Shown here piece after piece: positions 8,310 to 15,041 of a DNA stretch of 36,652 bases (the stretch's first letter is position 1; every line of letters begins with the position of its first letter). Source of the DNA: Microcystis aeruginosa Ma_MB_S_20031200_S102 (lineage in GTDB: Bacteria; Cyanobacteriota; Cyanobacteriia; Cyanobacteriales; Microcystaceae); contig SFBI01000085.1 in the NCBI GenBank assembly GCA_007095845.1, positions 1-36,652 on the forward strand. Reading direction: 5' to 3'. Below the pieces are notes generated by a model. That model did no database searches. It was not told the origin of the DNA and saw only the letters and a program-made list of their open reading frames with translations. The position numbers and the translations under genes were made by a program.

Positions 8310-8736
8310 CTTTCACCTCTAGAGAGTCTAAATAGTCGGTAATTTGTTTGAGATAAAGCGGAAATTGAGATAAAGCGATCGGAATCGCCTTAAAAACAAG
8401 TTCATTATCGATCGCCTCGTATTGATGCACTAAACGATTTCGCATTCCTGATGATTTCGCCAACTCCCCGGCTAGTTCTCTGGTAGTTAAACCATTTTTA
8501 CCAGCTTCTATAAAAGAATCGTAATAGGTAGCGGGAGTTACGTTATGTAATTGTAAAAGAAGATAGCTATTAATATCGGAAGATGACTCTACCAATAATT
8601 CTATCAATCTCTCAACCATAAGTTGATAGTCAAAATTGTCCAAATACTCTGATAGAGTAACGCTCTCGAACCCCCGTAATCGATTAAGATATTTGATCAT
8701 TAAACGAATTCTAACGGTGACTATCTCTCTTTCCAT
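8302..8736 (-). CDS. hepT: HepT-like HEPN toxin (DUF86), partner of MntA
   Basis: HepT is a HEPN-domain RNase toxin. The 144-residue protein ends in the HEPN signature RNRLVHQY (Arg99, His104, Tyr106), which matches RX4HXY exactly. In studied HepT-MntA pairs the tyrosine of this motif is AMPylated by MntA, which neutralises the toxin. All key residues are present, so the protein should be active. It starts 3 bp after the mntA stop and its last 8 bases overlap the cas10d start. That places a toxin in the same transcript, and in coupled translation, with the I-D effector. Confidence 0.85.
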   Translation of the reverse strand: MEREIVTVRIRLMIKYLNRLRGFESVTLSEYLDNFDYQLMVERLIELLVESSSDINSYLLLQLHNVTPATYYDSFIEAGKNGLTTRELAGELAKSSGMRNRLVHQYEAIDNELVFKAIPIALSQFPLYLKQITDYLDSLEVKDA

Positions 8737-8739
8737 CGT

Positions 8740-9198
8740 TTAAACCCCCCATTGTTTGAGCCAAAGATCGATACTGTCTTTTTGAATCTTTCGGAATTTA
8801 GCTGTATCGGCGTACTCTTTCCAAGCGCGTACACGAAATTTTAAAAAGTCTCCCGTATTTTTTTCATAGATAAGTTTTCCATCTCGTGCGACTTGATACT
8901 TCATTAATGGAGAACAGCGATCGAGTTCAATCAGATCGATCGAATCACGGTTTATCTCAAACAATTCACTCAAGATAGAGAGAGAAGTTAAGTAATCATT
9001 ACTGATTTCCTTAATACCTGTTTGTCTGTTTGTTTCATCGTATGAAATTGCCAAATCCCAATCGCTATCAAGTCTATGCTCTCCACGCGCTCTGGAACCG
9101 AAGAGAATTAATAGTTTTAAATTCGGTATTTTTTCCACAGTCGTGGTTATTCTATTGACTGTATCGATAATTTTCAATTTTTTCGTATTTTTAACCAT
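8740..9198 (-). CDS. mntA: MntA-type minimal nucleotidyltransferase antitoxin
   Basis: The 152-residue protein belongs to the minimal nucleotidyltransferase family: FGSRARGE (residues 33-40) and DSDWDLA with Asp46 and Asp48, and a third acidic residue Asp88 (DSIDLIELD). In HepT-MntA systems such proteins AMPylate HepT and so act as antitoxin. The start has GGGAGG 7 nt upstream and overlaps the end of a broken upstream frame. It is a close paralogue of the other nucleotidyltransferase at 9404-9823; both share the string PNLKLLILFGSRAR. It extends about 13 residues further at the C-terminus than the paralogue, with a basic, tryptophan-containing tail. Confidence 0.85.
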   Translation of the reverse strand: MVKNTKKLKIIDTVNRITTTVEKIPNLKLLILFGSRARGEHRLDSDWDLAISYDETNRQTGIKEISNDYLTSLSILSELFEINRDSIDLIELDRCSPLMKYQVARDGKLIYEKNTGDFLKFRVRAWKEYADTAKFRKIQKDSIDLWLKQWGV

Positions 9199-9403
9199 TT
9201 TCTGCCTCCCAAGAATCTAGATATTGAACGATCGAGCGTTGATAGCGGGGATAATCTCTTAAAATATTAGCGATCGAGTAATGAACGATATCGGGATCAA
9301 TTTTTTCTCTCAATTAAAGTTATCGAACCGTACTCGCTAAGTTCGGAGAGGTATTGATTCATGAGGTTTAATTCGTCTATCGCGATCAGAGTTTGAATAG
9401 CAT
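9191..9403 (-). pseudogene. Frameshifted remnant of a small gene between the two nucleotidyltransferases
   Basis: Two minus-strand frames join across a run of six A at 9301-9306. The first reads ...DELNLMNQYLSELSEYG then ends at TGA; the second reads DPDIVHYSIANILRDYPRYQ and ends in a TAA that overlaps the mntA ATG (ATGGTTAA). Removing one A from the run joins them into one ~70-residue protein. No start codon is visible in the first frame; it runs into the stop region of the upstream nucleotidyltransferase. The position, after a nucleotidyltransferase, is where its toxin partner would be expected, but I cannot recognise a HEPN motif. It is probably a decayed partner or an intervening small gene. 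Confidence 0.5.
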
Positions 9404-9823
9404 TTACACTCCTTTTTCTCGTAGAGAAATCTCTAGATTATTCCGTAATTGACGGTATAACGCTTTCGATTCTTCAGGATTCATGAGAAATTTTTCTTTA
9501 AATACCTCGAATAGTCCCGTTTCCCGTTCGTATAGAAGTTGACCATCTCGCGCGACATAATGAGCGAGGATCGGCGAACATTCTTTTAAATCAACCACAT
9601 CAATTTTGTCATCGGGAATCTCTAAAGCTTGTTCGAGCAGTGTATAAATTTTCAACAGACTCGAAATATCCTTGCGATCACTTCTTTCCTCGTATAAAAC
9701 AGCGAAATCCCAATCGCTATCAGGTTTATGCTCTCTACGCGCTCTAGAACCGAAGAGAATTAATAGTTTTAAATTCGGTAGTTTTTCGACAATAGCCGTA
9801 ATTTTTTCTGCTAGCCTATTCAT
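9404..9823 (-). CDS. Second MNT-type nucleotidyltransferase (MntA paralogue)
   Basis: This 139-residue protein has the same domain as the mntA gene downstream: FGSRARRE (24-31), DSDWDFA with Asp37 and Asp39, and Asp75 in DKIDVVDLK. The catalytic set looks intact. An AGAGG site stands before the ATG, and it is the first intact gene after the candidate cas operon promoter. Unlike the downstream copy it has no intact HEPN gene after it, only a frameshifted remnant. It probably arose by tandem duplication of a toxin-antitoxin module, after which the toxin of this copy was lost. It could still modify the remaining HepT. Confidence 0.8.
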   Translation of the reverse strand: MNRLAEKITAIVEKLPNLKLLILFGSRARREHKPDSDWDFAVLYEERSDRKDISSLLKIYTLLEQALEIPDDKIDVVDLKECSPILAHYVARDGQLLYERETGLFEVFKEKFLMNPEESKALYRQLRNNLEISLREKGV

Positions 9824-9898
9824 ATTTAGCCTCTATCAAAAAAATGGCAAGAATCCGATGGATATATCGATCGATGTCCCTAGCGTCTGTCTATCTCT

Positions 9899-9928
9899 AT
9901 TATCAAACGCGGAGGAAGCAAAGAGCAA
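9899..9928 (-). promoter_or_regulatory. Candidate promoter of the MNT-hepT-cas10d-cas1 operon
   Basis: On the minus strand TTGCTC (9928-9923) and GATAAT (9904-9899) are separated by 18 bp, a plausible sigma-70 type pair with a good -10 and a weak -35. A transcript from here would have a leader of about 70 nt before the ATG at 9823. The 17-bp box shared with the cas3' promoter begins 9 bp upstream of the -35. Found by eye; not supported by expression data. Confidence 0.4.
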
Positions 9929-9936
9929 CTAAATCC

Positions 9937-9959
9937 CAGAAAAAGTGTCCGTACACTTT
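9937..9959 (-). promoter_or_regulatory. Operator candidate: copy 1 of the 17-bp cas box, here a perfect palindrome
   Basis: The string TACGGACACTTTTTCTG (9953-9937, minus strand) is identical to one in the cas3'/WYL intergenic region. In this copy it overlaps a perfect inverted repeat AAAGTGT-CCGT-ACACTTT (9942-9959). It lies just upstream of a candidate -35. Its pairing with the divergent WYL regulator suggests a binding site for that protein, which is inference. Confidence 0.5.
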
Positions 9960-10015
9960 GACTCCCTCATCTCTTGTTTGATAGCTGATCTCGGATTCAC
10001 TCTAGCGATTTGGGT

Positions 10016-10186
10016 TCATCCTGTAAGGATGTAGAATTGCAACTCTTTTAGACGTTCTGGAGTCCAATCGGAAACCTATTCCCCGCGCTCGTAAGATTCA
10101 AGACAATCTCGCTTTTCTGGGTCGAGATTGCTGATATACGCTCGTTTATCTCGTGTAGAAGGGGAATTATTATCTATGTTGGTCAT
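10016..10186 (-). pseudogene. Small antitoxin-like gene interrupted by an in-frame TAG
   Basis: From ATG at 10186 the frame reads 36 codons ending ...CLESYERGE, then TAG (10078-10076), then continues 19 more codons (VSDWTPERLKELQ...) to TGA. The junction GE-stop-VSD resembles the ESFERGEW ending motif of many short CopG/BrnA-like antitoxins, where a Trp codon TGG would be one base from TAG. The whole would be 56 residues, a normal antitoxin size. No toxin gene is next to it. The family assignment is weak. Confidence 0.4.
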
Positions 10187-10321
10187 TTCTCTATGTTTCC
10201 ACGTCCTTTAAGGGTTATAGCTAATAGCTTTGTACGATGCGGGTAACTAAATCATCCATTTACCGAGCTTTACAGGAAAAAACTGCCGATAAAGTGGAAT
10301 CGTCTATGATTTGCATTTTAT

Positions 10322-10582
10322 CTAATCCTCTGGATTAAAAAAACTGACTTGACATTCTAAATCAGCATTACGATCCTCTAAATACGGCAAACGATGGAGT
10401 AATACATTGACTGATTCCCATAAATCGCTTATTTCGCCCTGATTCTTCTCCTCGCGACGTTCAAGGTGATTGACTCGACGCTCTAGCAAAGATAGAAGGC
10501 GAGATAAATAGTACACAAGTTCGGATAATTCTGTTGTTGCTTCAGATGTAATCGGTGGATGGCTTTTTTCCGTGGGTTGCAT
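10322..10582 (-). CDS. Small coiled-coil protein of unknown function
   Basis: An 86-residue protein with a charged, leucine-rich helix (residues 20-65; LSRLLSLLERRVNHLERREE) that should form a coiled coil, and a polar Thr/Ser-rich N-terminus. No catalytic motif and no membrane segment are visible. The ATG has a GAGGAA site 8 nt upstream, supporting real translation. It lies between cas3' and the nucleotidyltransferase genes on the same strand, so it may be cotranscribed with cas3'. I do not recognise a family. Confidence 0.5.
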   Translation of the reverse strand: MQPTEKSHPPITSEATTELSELVYYLSRLLSLLERRVNHLERREEKNQGEISDLWESVNVLLHRLPYLEDRNADLECQVSFFNPED

Positions 10583-10730
10583 GGGTGATTCCTCACGTTA
10601 CTTACCCATCGATTATAGCTCAATAACTAATTGAGTATAGAAAGACAATCTAAAAACCGAAACCAGATTTTGGTACACTTAGTCTGTAGGAAAGTCGCTC
10701 TCTCAGTCCTCGAAGGCGATGAGTAATAAT

Positions 10731-10831
10731 GCTTATTAGGTATTGAAACTTTCTCTACTCTATTAGAGAGAAGATCTGCTATCGCTTTCCTGCCATCGCA
10801 TCCAAGCTGATGTGCAAACCCTATTAGGGAT
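10731..10831. repeat. Short repeat-like palindromic remnants downstream of cas3'
   Basis: Three related strings lie in this gap: CTTATTAGGTATTGAAAC (10732-10749), CTCTATTAGAGAG (10758-10770) and AAACCCTATTAGGGAT (10816-10831). The first ends in ATTGAAAC, the usual 3' end of many cyanobacterial CRISPR repeats, and the third has the CCCTATTAGGGAT hairpin I associate with Microcystis repeats. They are not evenly spaced and do not form an array. They could be decayed repeats, or just small hairpins. A 74-codon minus-strand frame with a GTG start (10851-10627) covers the same bases and cannot be excluded as a gene. Confidence 0.25.
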
Positions 10832-10838
10832 AATACTT

Positions 10839-13004
10839 CTAACAGATCCACACCTCACCCCCTTTACCTTTGAACCGATGAGCGAGAGTATCCAACAACA
10901 AAGCCGATTGACCGATCGCTATAGAATAGGGAGACACGGGAGAATGAAGACTACTCTCGTCACTAATCGGATAAATACCGAAGTGCATCGGCAGTTGTAA
11001 GCGTTGGCGAACCCCAGCGACGGGATAGGCAAGAACGAAGCTAACCAGAGCCAGATCCCGTAACTCCCGACTAATTCGATCGAGCCAAGGATTATCCGGT
11101 TGCCAAACACCGATTCCCGTCAAAACCTGCACTTTCCACGCGGAGGCGATCTCGCCTAAATCGCCGTCGTAGGTAAAGCGCCAGTTTAACCGTTCCTCTC
11201 GATACCCCTTTAAATTCAGAAACGCGAGACAATAATCAAAACGTCTGCGTGCGATCGGTGTTTCCGTGGCCTCGATCTGACGCTTAAACTCGCCTTTTCT
11301 CCACACCTCCACCTCTAGATTACCGAGAATGCCGGGTAAATCGTAGGTTTTAAAGCGATCGCCTTCCTCCGGTTCCGTCGAATCGTATAACCCGCATAAT
11401 AACGGACTCGACCCGCGAAAACTAGACGCATCCTCGAAAATCGGATTACCGCTTTTCCCCGATAACTCCTTCCATTCGTCGGCCCATCCTTTCACCCGAC
11501 CGGCGACCCGTTTTAAACTGGTATCGAAAACCTCCTCGCATTCCTGTTGAAACTTCTGGCGACTTTCCCCGTATTGAGATTTGATCTTCGGACTCCCTAA
11601 ATTCCACCAGAGTTGAAATGATTGTACCGCTCCCCAACGTTGGTAATAACCCTCGAAATTATTGATATGACGGTAGTTACTCTTGATGGCCTCCTGTAGC
11701 TGAATTCGGTCATACCGTTCCCCGACTTGTAACGGTGCGTCTTTCTTCTCGAATAACCGTTCTAGGAAAAATTTCGGAACCAGAGCGATCGCGGTGAAGT
11801 TAGCAAATTTTACCGCCGTTCCCTTTCGATCGTAGCCGCTGTGACGGCCTAAACGGCCGAAACGTTGAATAAAATTTCCCGCATCCGACGACTCAAAAAT
11901 GAGGAAATTAATCTTGAAGTCCACCCCCACATCGATGGTACTCGTTCCGATCACCAGATCGCGATCTAACGATGCTAACTTCTCCCGCGTTCCCGAAAGA
12001 CCCGTATTTTCCCCCACCGTTAAACCGATAGTTGCCAATAATTCTCGGAAAATCGGCAGCAGACGTTTAACCGAAGCGATCGAATTGAGAATAATCGCGC
12101 CCTTGCTGCCAGGGTATCGCTTAAAATAGTCTAAAATTCGCTCTTTATTTTCCTTCAACCAATTTTCCGAAGTTTGAAAACTCGACGGTAAGGGAATAAA
12201 AGATAGCTCGATTTCCGAGGTTACTTGTCGCCATCCCCGTTGAGCGAGGGAATTGGCCTCTTCTGGGGTATCGGGAAACTGGTATTTTCCTTCTCTTACC
12301 GGGTCGATCGATCGATAGCGAAACCCCGCTTTATCCAATCGTTTTAGTAAACCCTCGTCGGGAGTCGCGGATAGAAACAGGTATCGTTTCCCACGATTGG
12401 CCCGTCGGATTAGAAGCATGGTATTGATTATGCTGGCCACCTGTGGCGTGCCGAAAACGTGAAATTCATCGAATAGGAAGAGATCGAAATGTTTATCGAT
12501 CCGGTTCCATAGCTGATCGGGATTATCGTAGGGGGTTAAATAGGCCCCCCGGTGGAGATAATGGAAAATATCGGGGTTAGTTAAGAGGATTTCCGACTGT
12601 TTTGATCGAGTCTCTAGAGCGATCGCTTTCGTTTTCCCATCCCGTTCGGCGTACAATTCCAACTCGGGCCCGGTTAAAAGATTGACCCGGGGTTGATCCG
12701 TTGGTTGAAATCGTTGAATATATGCCTCGATCTGACCCCGCTGATCCCTCGCCAGTTCGTTGGTGGGGTAGAGTCCCATAATCGGGAAATATCCTTGCAA
12801 AGTTCGCAGGTAGGCCGCTAGACTTTTCCCGTCTCCCGTCATGGCCGTATTGAAAATCACATCGACATCGGGATCATTTAGTGCTTTCCACGTCTCCACC
12901 TGATGCCACGATAACCGCCATCCTTGGGGAACCTTGATCCCGTCTGGTATCTCGTCCGCGGGACAGGAATAGACCGGCCTGAGCGTTACTTGATAATTTA
13001 CCAT
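10839..13004 (-). CDS. cas3: Type I-D interference helicase Cas3' (no HD domain)
   Basis: Cas3' is the superfamily 2 helicase that unwinds target DNA after Cascade binding. The 721-residue protein has Walker A TGDGKS (56-61), DEFH box (179-182), SAT motif (212-214), GTSTIDVGVDF (353-363) and motif VI QRFGRLGRH (380-388). There is no HD nuclease domain, which in type I-D resides in Cas10d, so the architecture is complete across two genes. The ATG at 13004 is preceded by AAGGAG at a rather long spacing (about 16 nt). It is divergent from the WYL regulator and separated from the rest of the cas operon by about 1 kb of small and decayed genes. Confidence 0.9.
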   Translation of the reverse strand: MVNYQVTLRPVYSCPADEIPDGIKVPQGWRLSWHQVETWKALNDPDVDVIFNTAMTGDGKSLAAYLRTLQGYFPIMGLYPTNELARDQRGQIEAYIQRFQPTDQPRVNLLTGPELELYAERDGKTKAIALETRSKQSEILLTNPDIFHYLHRGAYLTPYDNPDQLWNRIDKHFDLFLFDEFHVFGTPQVASIINTMLLIRRANRGKRYLFLSATPDEGLLKRLDKAGFRYRSIDPVREGKYQFPDTPEEANSLAQRGWRQVTSEIELSFIPLPSSFQTSENWLKENKERILDYFKRYPGSKGAIILNSIASVKRLLPIFRELLATIGLTVGENTGLSGTREKLASLDRDLVIGTSTIDVGVDFKINFLIFESSDAGNFIQRFGRLGRHSGYDRKGTAVKFANFTAIALVPKFFLERLFEKKDAPLQVGERYDRIQLQEAIKSNYRHINNFEGYYQRWGAVQSFQLWWNLGSPKIKSQYGESRQKFQQECEEVFDTSLKRVAGRVKGWADEWKELSGKSGNPIFEDASSFRGSSPLLCGLYDSTEPEEGDRFKTYDLPGILGNLEVEVWRKGEFKRQIEATETPIARRRFDYCLAFLNLKGYREERLNWRFTYDGDLGEIASAWKVQVLTGIGVWQPDNPWLDRISRELRDLALVSFVLAYPVAGVRQRLQLPMHFGIYPISDESSLHSPVSPYSIAIGQSALLLDTLAHRFKGKGGEVWIC

Positions 13005-13036
13005 GAATTTCTGTCCGTAACTCCTTGCTATCTTCC

Positions 13037-13042
13037 ATAGTA
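13037..13042 (-). promoter_or_regulatory. Candidate -10 element of cas3'
   Basis: TACTAT on the minus strand stands exactly 33 nt downstream of the 17-bp box, the same distance as GATAAT in the cas10d operon promoter. The -35 position reads CTTTTC and is poor, as if an upstream-bound protein were needed. A second possible -10, TATTAT, lies at 13054-13049. Confidence 0.3.
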
Positions 13043-13074
13043 CCCACGATAATAGGGATAGAAAAGTACCTTAA

Positions 13075-13091
13075 CAGAAAAAGTGTCCGTA
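13075..13091 (-). promoter_or_regulatory. Operator candidate: copy 2 of the 17-bp cas box
   Basis: TACGGACACTTTTTCTG on the minus strand is identical over 17 bp to the copy at 9937-9953 and has the same orientation relative to the cas genes. A half-site TGTCCGTA recurs at 13012-13019 next to the cas3' start. On the plus strand the box ends 12 bp before the ATG of the WYL regulator, overlapping TATATT (13090-13095) that could be its -10; binding here would suit autoregulation. Confidence 0.5.
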
Positions 13092-13103
13092 TATTTATAA
13101 ACT

Positions 13104-13967
13104 ATGAGCCGGATAGGACAATCGATCACTTTATCGGTCAGTGAAAAAGAAAAACAGGCCCTAGAAATCCTTGCCAGTGAATTTGGGCTATTATGGGGAG
13201 ATAAACCGAATATATCGAAGTTAATCAAGGAAATTGCCCGTAATAAGCTTAAAATCGCTCCTAATCACGACTGGAAGCCTGATCGCTTGCAGATGCTCCA
13301 ACAGGCGATCGATTCTCTCATTGATGCCGGACAAATCCCCATCGCCCTAGAACTAACTAAACTATTATTAGAACGGAGCGAACTGTCAGACCCCTTACGG
13401 AAAGAGCTAGAACGCCACCTCGATAATCCTCCCCCACCATGGCGACTGGAACTCGATCGCTGCATTCTCCGACAACAACCCTTTCAGTTATCCTATCAGG
13501 ATGCCGGCGATCGAATCTGGGAATTTCATCTTTACCATGCCGCTATCAATCGTCACGAGGATCGGTTATATCTCGATTGTTGGTGCGAGGAAACCGAGGG
13601 AAATCAAGATATTTCCGAACTACACCATAATTGGAGTTTACGGATCGATCGAATCCCCAACGATTCCTTAATTACCCCGATCCCTAGGGCCAAGTGGCGC
13701 AATCAGCTTGATAGTGTGTCGGCCGAGTTTCACCTGTTCGATGGATTAGCTCGATCGTACCAGACCAAAACCGCTATGGATATCGCCGACGAATTGATCT
13801 CGAACGATCCCTTCGTCCGGCAGATTACCCGACAGGTAACGAGTAGCTTCTGGTTTTTCCGCGAGATTCTCCCCTACGGGGAAGATTGCTTGTTGATCTC
13901 CCCAGAAAAAGTCCGCAAGCGTTTTTATGACAAGGTGCAGCGGCTTTATCGACGCTACGAGTCCTGA
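13104..13967 (+). CDS. WYL-domain transcriptional regulator of the I-D locus
   Basis: The 287-residue protein has an N-terminal segment (residues 5-48, SITLSVSEKEKQALEILA) that resembles a ribbon-helix-helix DNA-binding unit, and a central WYL-type domain (about 115-190; RLYLDCWCEE, LRIDRIPND). This architecture matches Sll7009 of Synechocystis, reported to repress crRNA accumulation from the I-D locus. It is divergent from cas3' with 99 bp between starts, the usual position for a local regulator. No Shine-Dalgarno site is seen, and a TATATT lies about 10 nt upstream of the ATG, so the mRNA may be leaderless. The ligand sensed by the WYL domain is unknown. Confidence 0.85.
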   Translation: MSRIGQSITLSVSEKEKQALEILASEFGLLWGDKPNISKLIKEIARNKLKIAPNHDWKPDRLQMLQQAIDSLIDAGQIPIALELTKLLLERSELSDPLRKELERHLDNPPPPWRLELDRCILRQQPFQLSYQDAGDRIWEFHLYHAAINRHEDRLYLDCWCEETEGNQDISELHHNWSLRIDRIPNDSLITPIPRAKWRNQLDSVSAEFHLFDGLARSYQTKTAMDIADELISNDPFVRQITRQVTSSFWFFREILPYGEDCLLISPEKVRKRFYDKVQRLYRRYES

Positions 13968-13994
13968 AAAGATTTAAGATACATTCCTCCTAGA

Positions 13995-14087
13995 GAGGGA
14001 GTGGAACGAACCACAAAGACACAAAGGACACAAAGATCGATCAATCATAATGTAAGTTAAACTTATCACACACAACCTAGAAGAGCC
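13995..14087. repeat. Dispersed ~90-bp repeat, copy A
   Basis: This segment, from GAGGGAGTGGAACGAACC to AACCTAGAAGAGCC, matches 19572-19660 over almost its whole length, with a few substitutions and one 4-bp indel. It contains the low-complexity motif ACCACAAAGACACAAAGGACACAAAG. It lies about 70 bp past the stop of the minus-strand reductase gene, in the same orientation to that gene as copy B to the GH88 gene. No ORF, no terminal inverted repeats seen. Confidence 0.8.
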
Positions 14088-14158
14088 CTCTTTTTTGGCA
14101 AAAAAAGTCCCAAAAACGTTTTCTATCAAAGCTTCCAGTAACATTAAGCAACCCCTAA

Positions 14159-15016
14159 TTATTTTTTCAGCGCTTCGTATAAAGCTGAATAGTCTTCCTC
14201 TGCTAATCCGATTTCTAAAGCTTTTTCCAGAAGTTGCTGTACTCCTGTTAGGGGAAAAGTGGTTAAATCTAATTTCTCCGATTCCTCTAAAAAAAGATTA
14301 ACATCTTTCAGTAAATGTTTAGTGGGAAAGTTCGGGTTAGCATAATTTTTTTCTAACATTCTGGTTAATTTTTTGTCAAAAGTAGGCGCATATAAGGCAC
14401 TTTGACGCAGGATAGTCATGAACTTTTCTATATCTACTCCTTGCTGGGATAAAAAAGCTAAACTCACAGCAAAAGCACTGGTTAGAGAGGCAATTAATTG
14501 ATTTAAAGCTAATTTTAACGCCGCAGCGGTTCCTACTTCCCCAATTAACATCGGTTCTTGACCAAAATTTGCTAATAAATTTGACCATTGATGGAACTGT
14601 TTCTCTGTTGCTCCCACCATAACTAAGAGAGTGCCATTTTTAGCTTCGGGAATACTTCCTAACACGGGTGCTTCTAGATATTCTCCACCTTTAGCAACAA
14701 TTTGATCTCGCAGTTGTTTACTTTCAGAAGGAGCAATAGTTCCCATCTGGATAATAGTCCGATTATTGAAGTTAGATTGCTCAGAATTTAGTCCTAAAAC
14801 CTCTTGAATAGCGACGGCATTAGTTAACATTAAAATCAGACAATCTGCCTCTTGAACAACTTGTTCAGGAAAGTTAACTGTTTTGGCTCCTAACTGCTGT
14901 AAAGGTGCTAATTTTTCTAAGGTGCGATTATAGGCAATAACAGAAATTTTCTGATTTAATAATCTTTCTATCATTGGTGTTCCCATTAATCCTGTTCCAA
15001 GAAATCCGACTTTCAT
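14159..15016 (-). CDS. NAD(P)-dependent oxidoreductase, 3-hydroxyisobutyrate dehydrogenase family
   Basis: A 285-residue beta-hydroxyacid dehydrogenase. The N-terminal Rossmann motif GFLGTGLMGTPM (4-15) binds the dinucleotide, YNRT at 29-32 would read the 2' position, EAPVLGS (115-121) is the substrate loop and Lys168 in ALKLALNQL matches the catalytic lysine. NADPH preference is suggested by the Arg after Asn. Members reduce short aldehydes such as glyoxylate or succinic semialdehyde; the substrate here is not evident. It is the last gene of an operon with the methyltransferase 25 bp upstream. Confidence 0.85.
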   Translation of the reverse strand: MKVGFLGTGLMGTPMIERLLNQKISVIAYNRTLEKLAPLQQLGAKTVNFPEQVVQEADCLILMLTNAVAIQEVLGLNSEQSNFNNRTIIQMGTIAPSESKQLRDQIVAKGGEYLEAPVLGSIPEAKNGTLLVMVGATEKQFHQWSNLLANFGQEPMLIGEVGTAAALKLALNQLIASLTSAFAVSLAFLSQQGVDIEKFMTILRQSALYAPTFDKKLTRMLEKNYANPNFPTKHLLKDVNLFLEESEKLDLTTFPLTGVQQLLEKALEIGLAEEDYSALYEALKK

Positions 15017-15041
15017 AACTCAATTTTTCCTGATTTAGTGA

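Larger units (their letters stand above)
9824..10321. other. Gene-poor 500-bp leader zone of the cas10d operon
   Basis: This stretch has no intact gene. From right to left on the minus strand it holds a run of short, stop-broken frames just after the coiled-coil gene (10316-10216), a stop-broken antitoxin-like frame (10016-10186), a palindromic box (9942-9959) and a candidate promoter (9899-9928) that would serve the nucleotidyltransferase-hepT-cas10d operon. The pattern is that of a decayed toxin-antitoxin or small-gene neighbourhood. Confidence 0.5.

Noticed and set aside
7354-8322. Plus-strand frames opposite cas10d, rich in Ser and Arg
   Set aside because: Serine/arginine-rich composition is typical of antisense frames opposite GATCG-rich genes; no ribosome sites or domains.
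10237-10341. Plus-strand 34-codon frame starting MRVTKSSIYRALQ
   Set aside because: No ribosome site, overlaps the end of the opposite-strand coiled-coil gene, no recognisable family.
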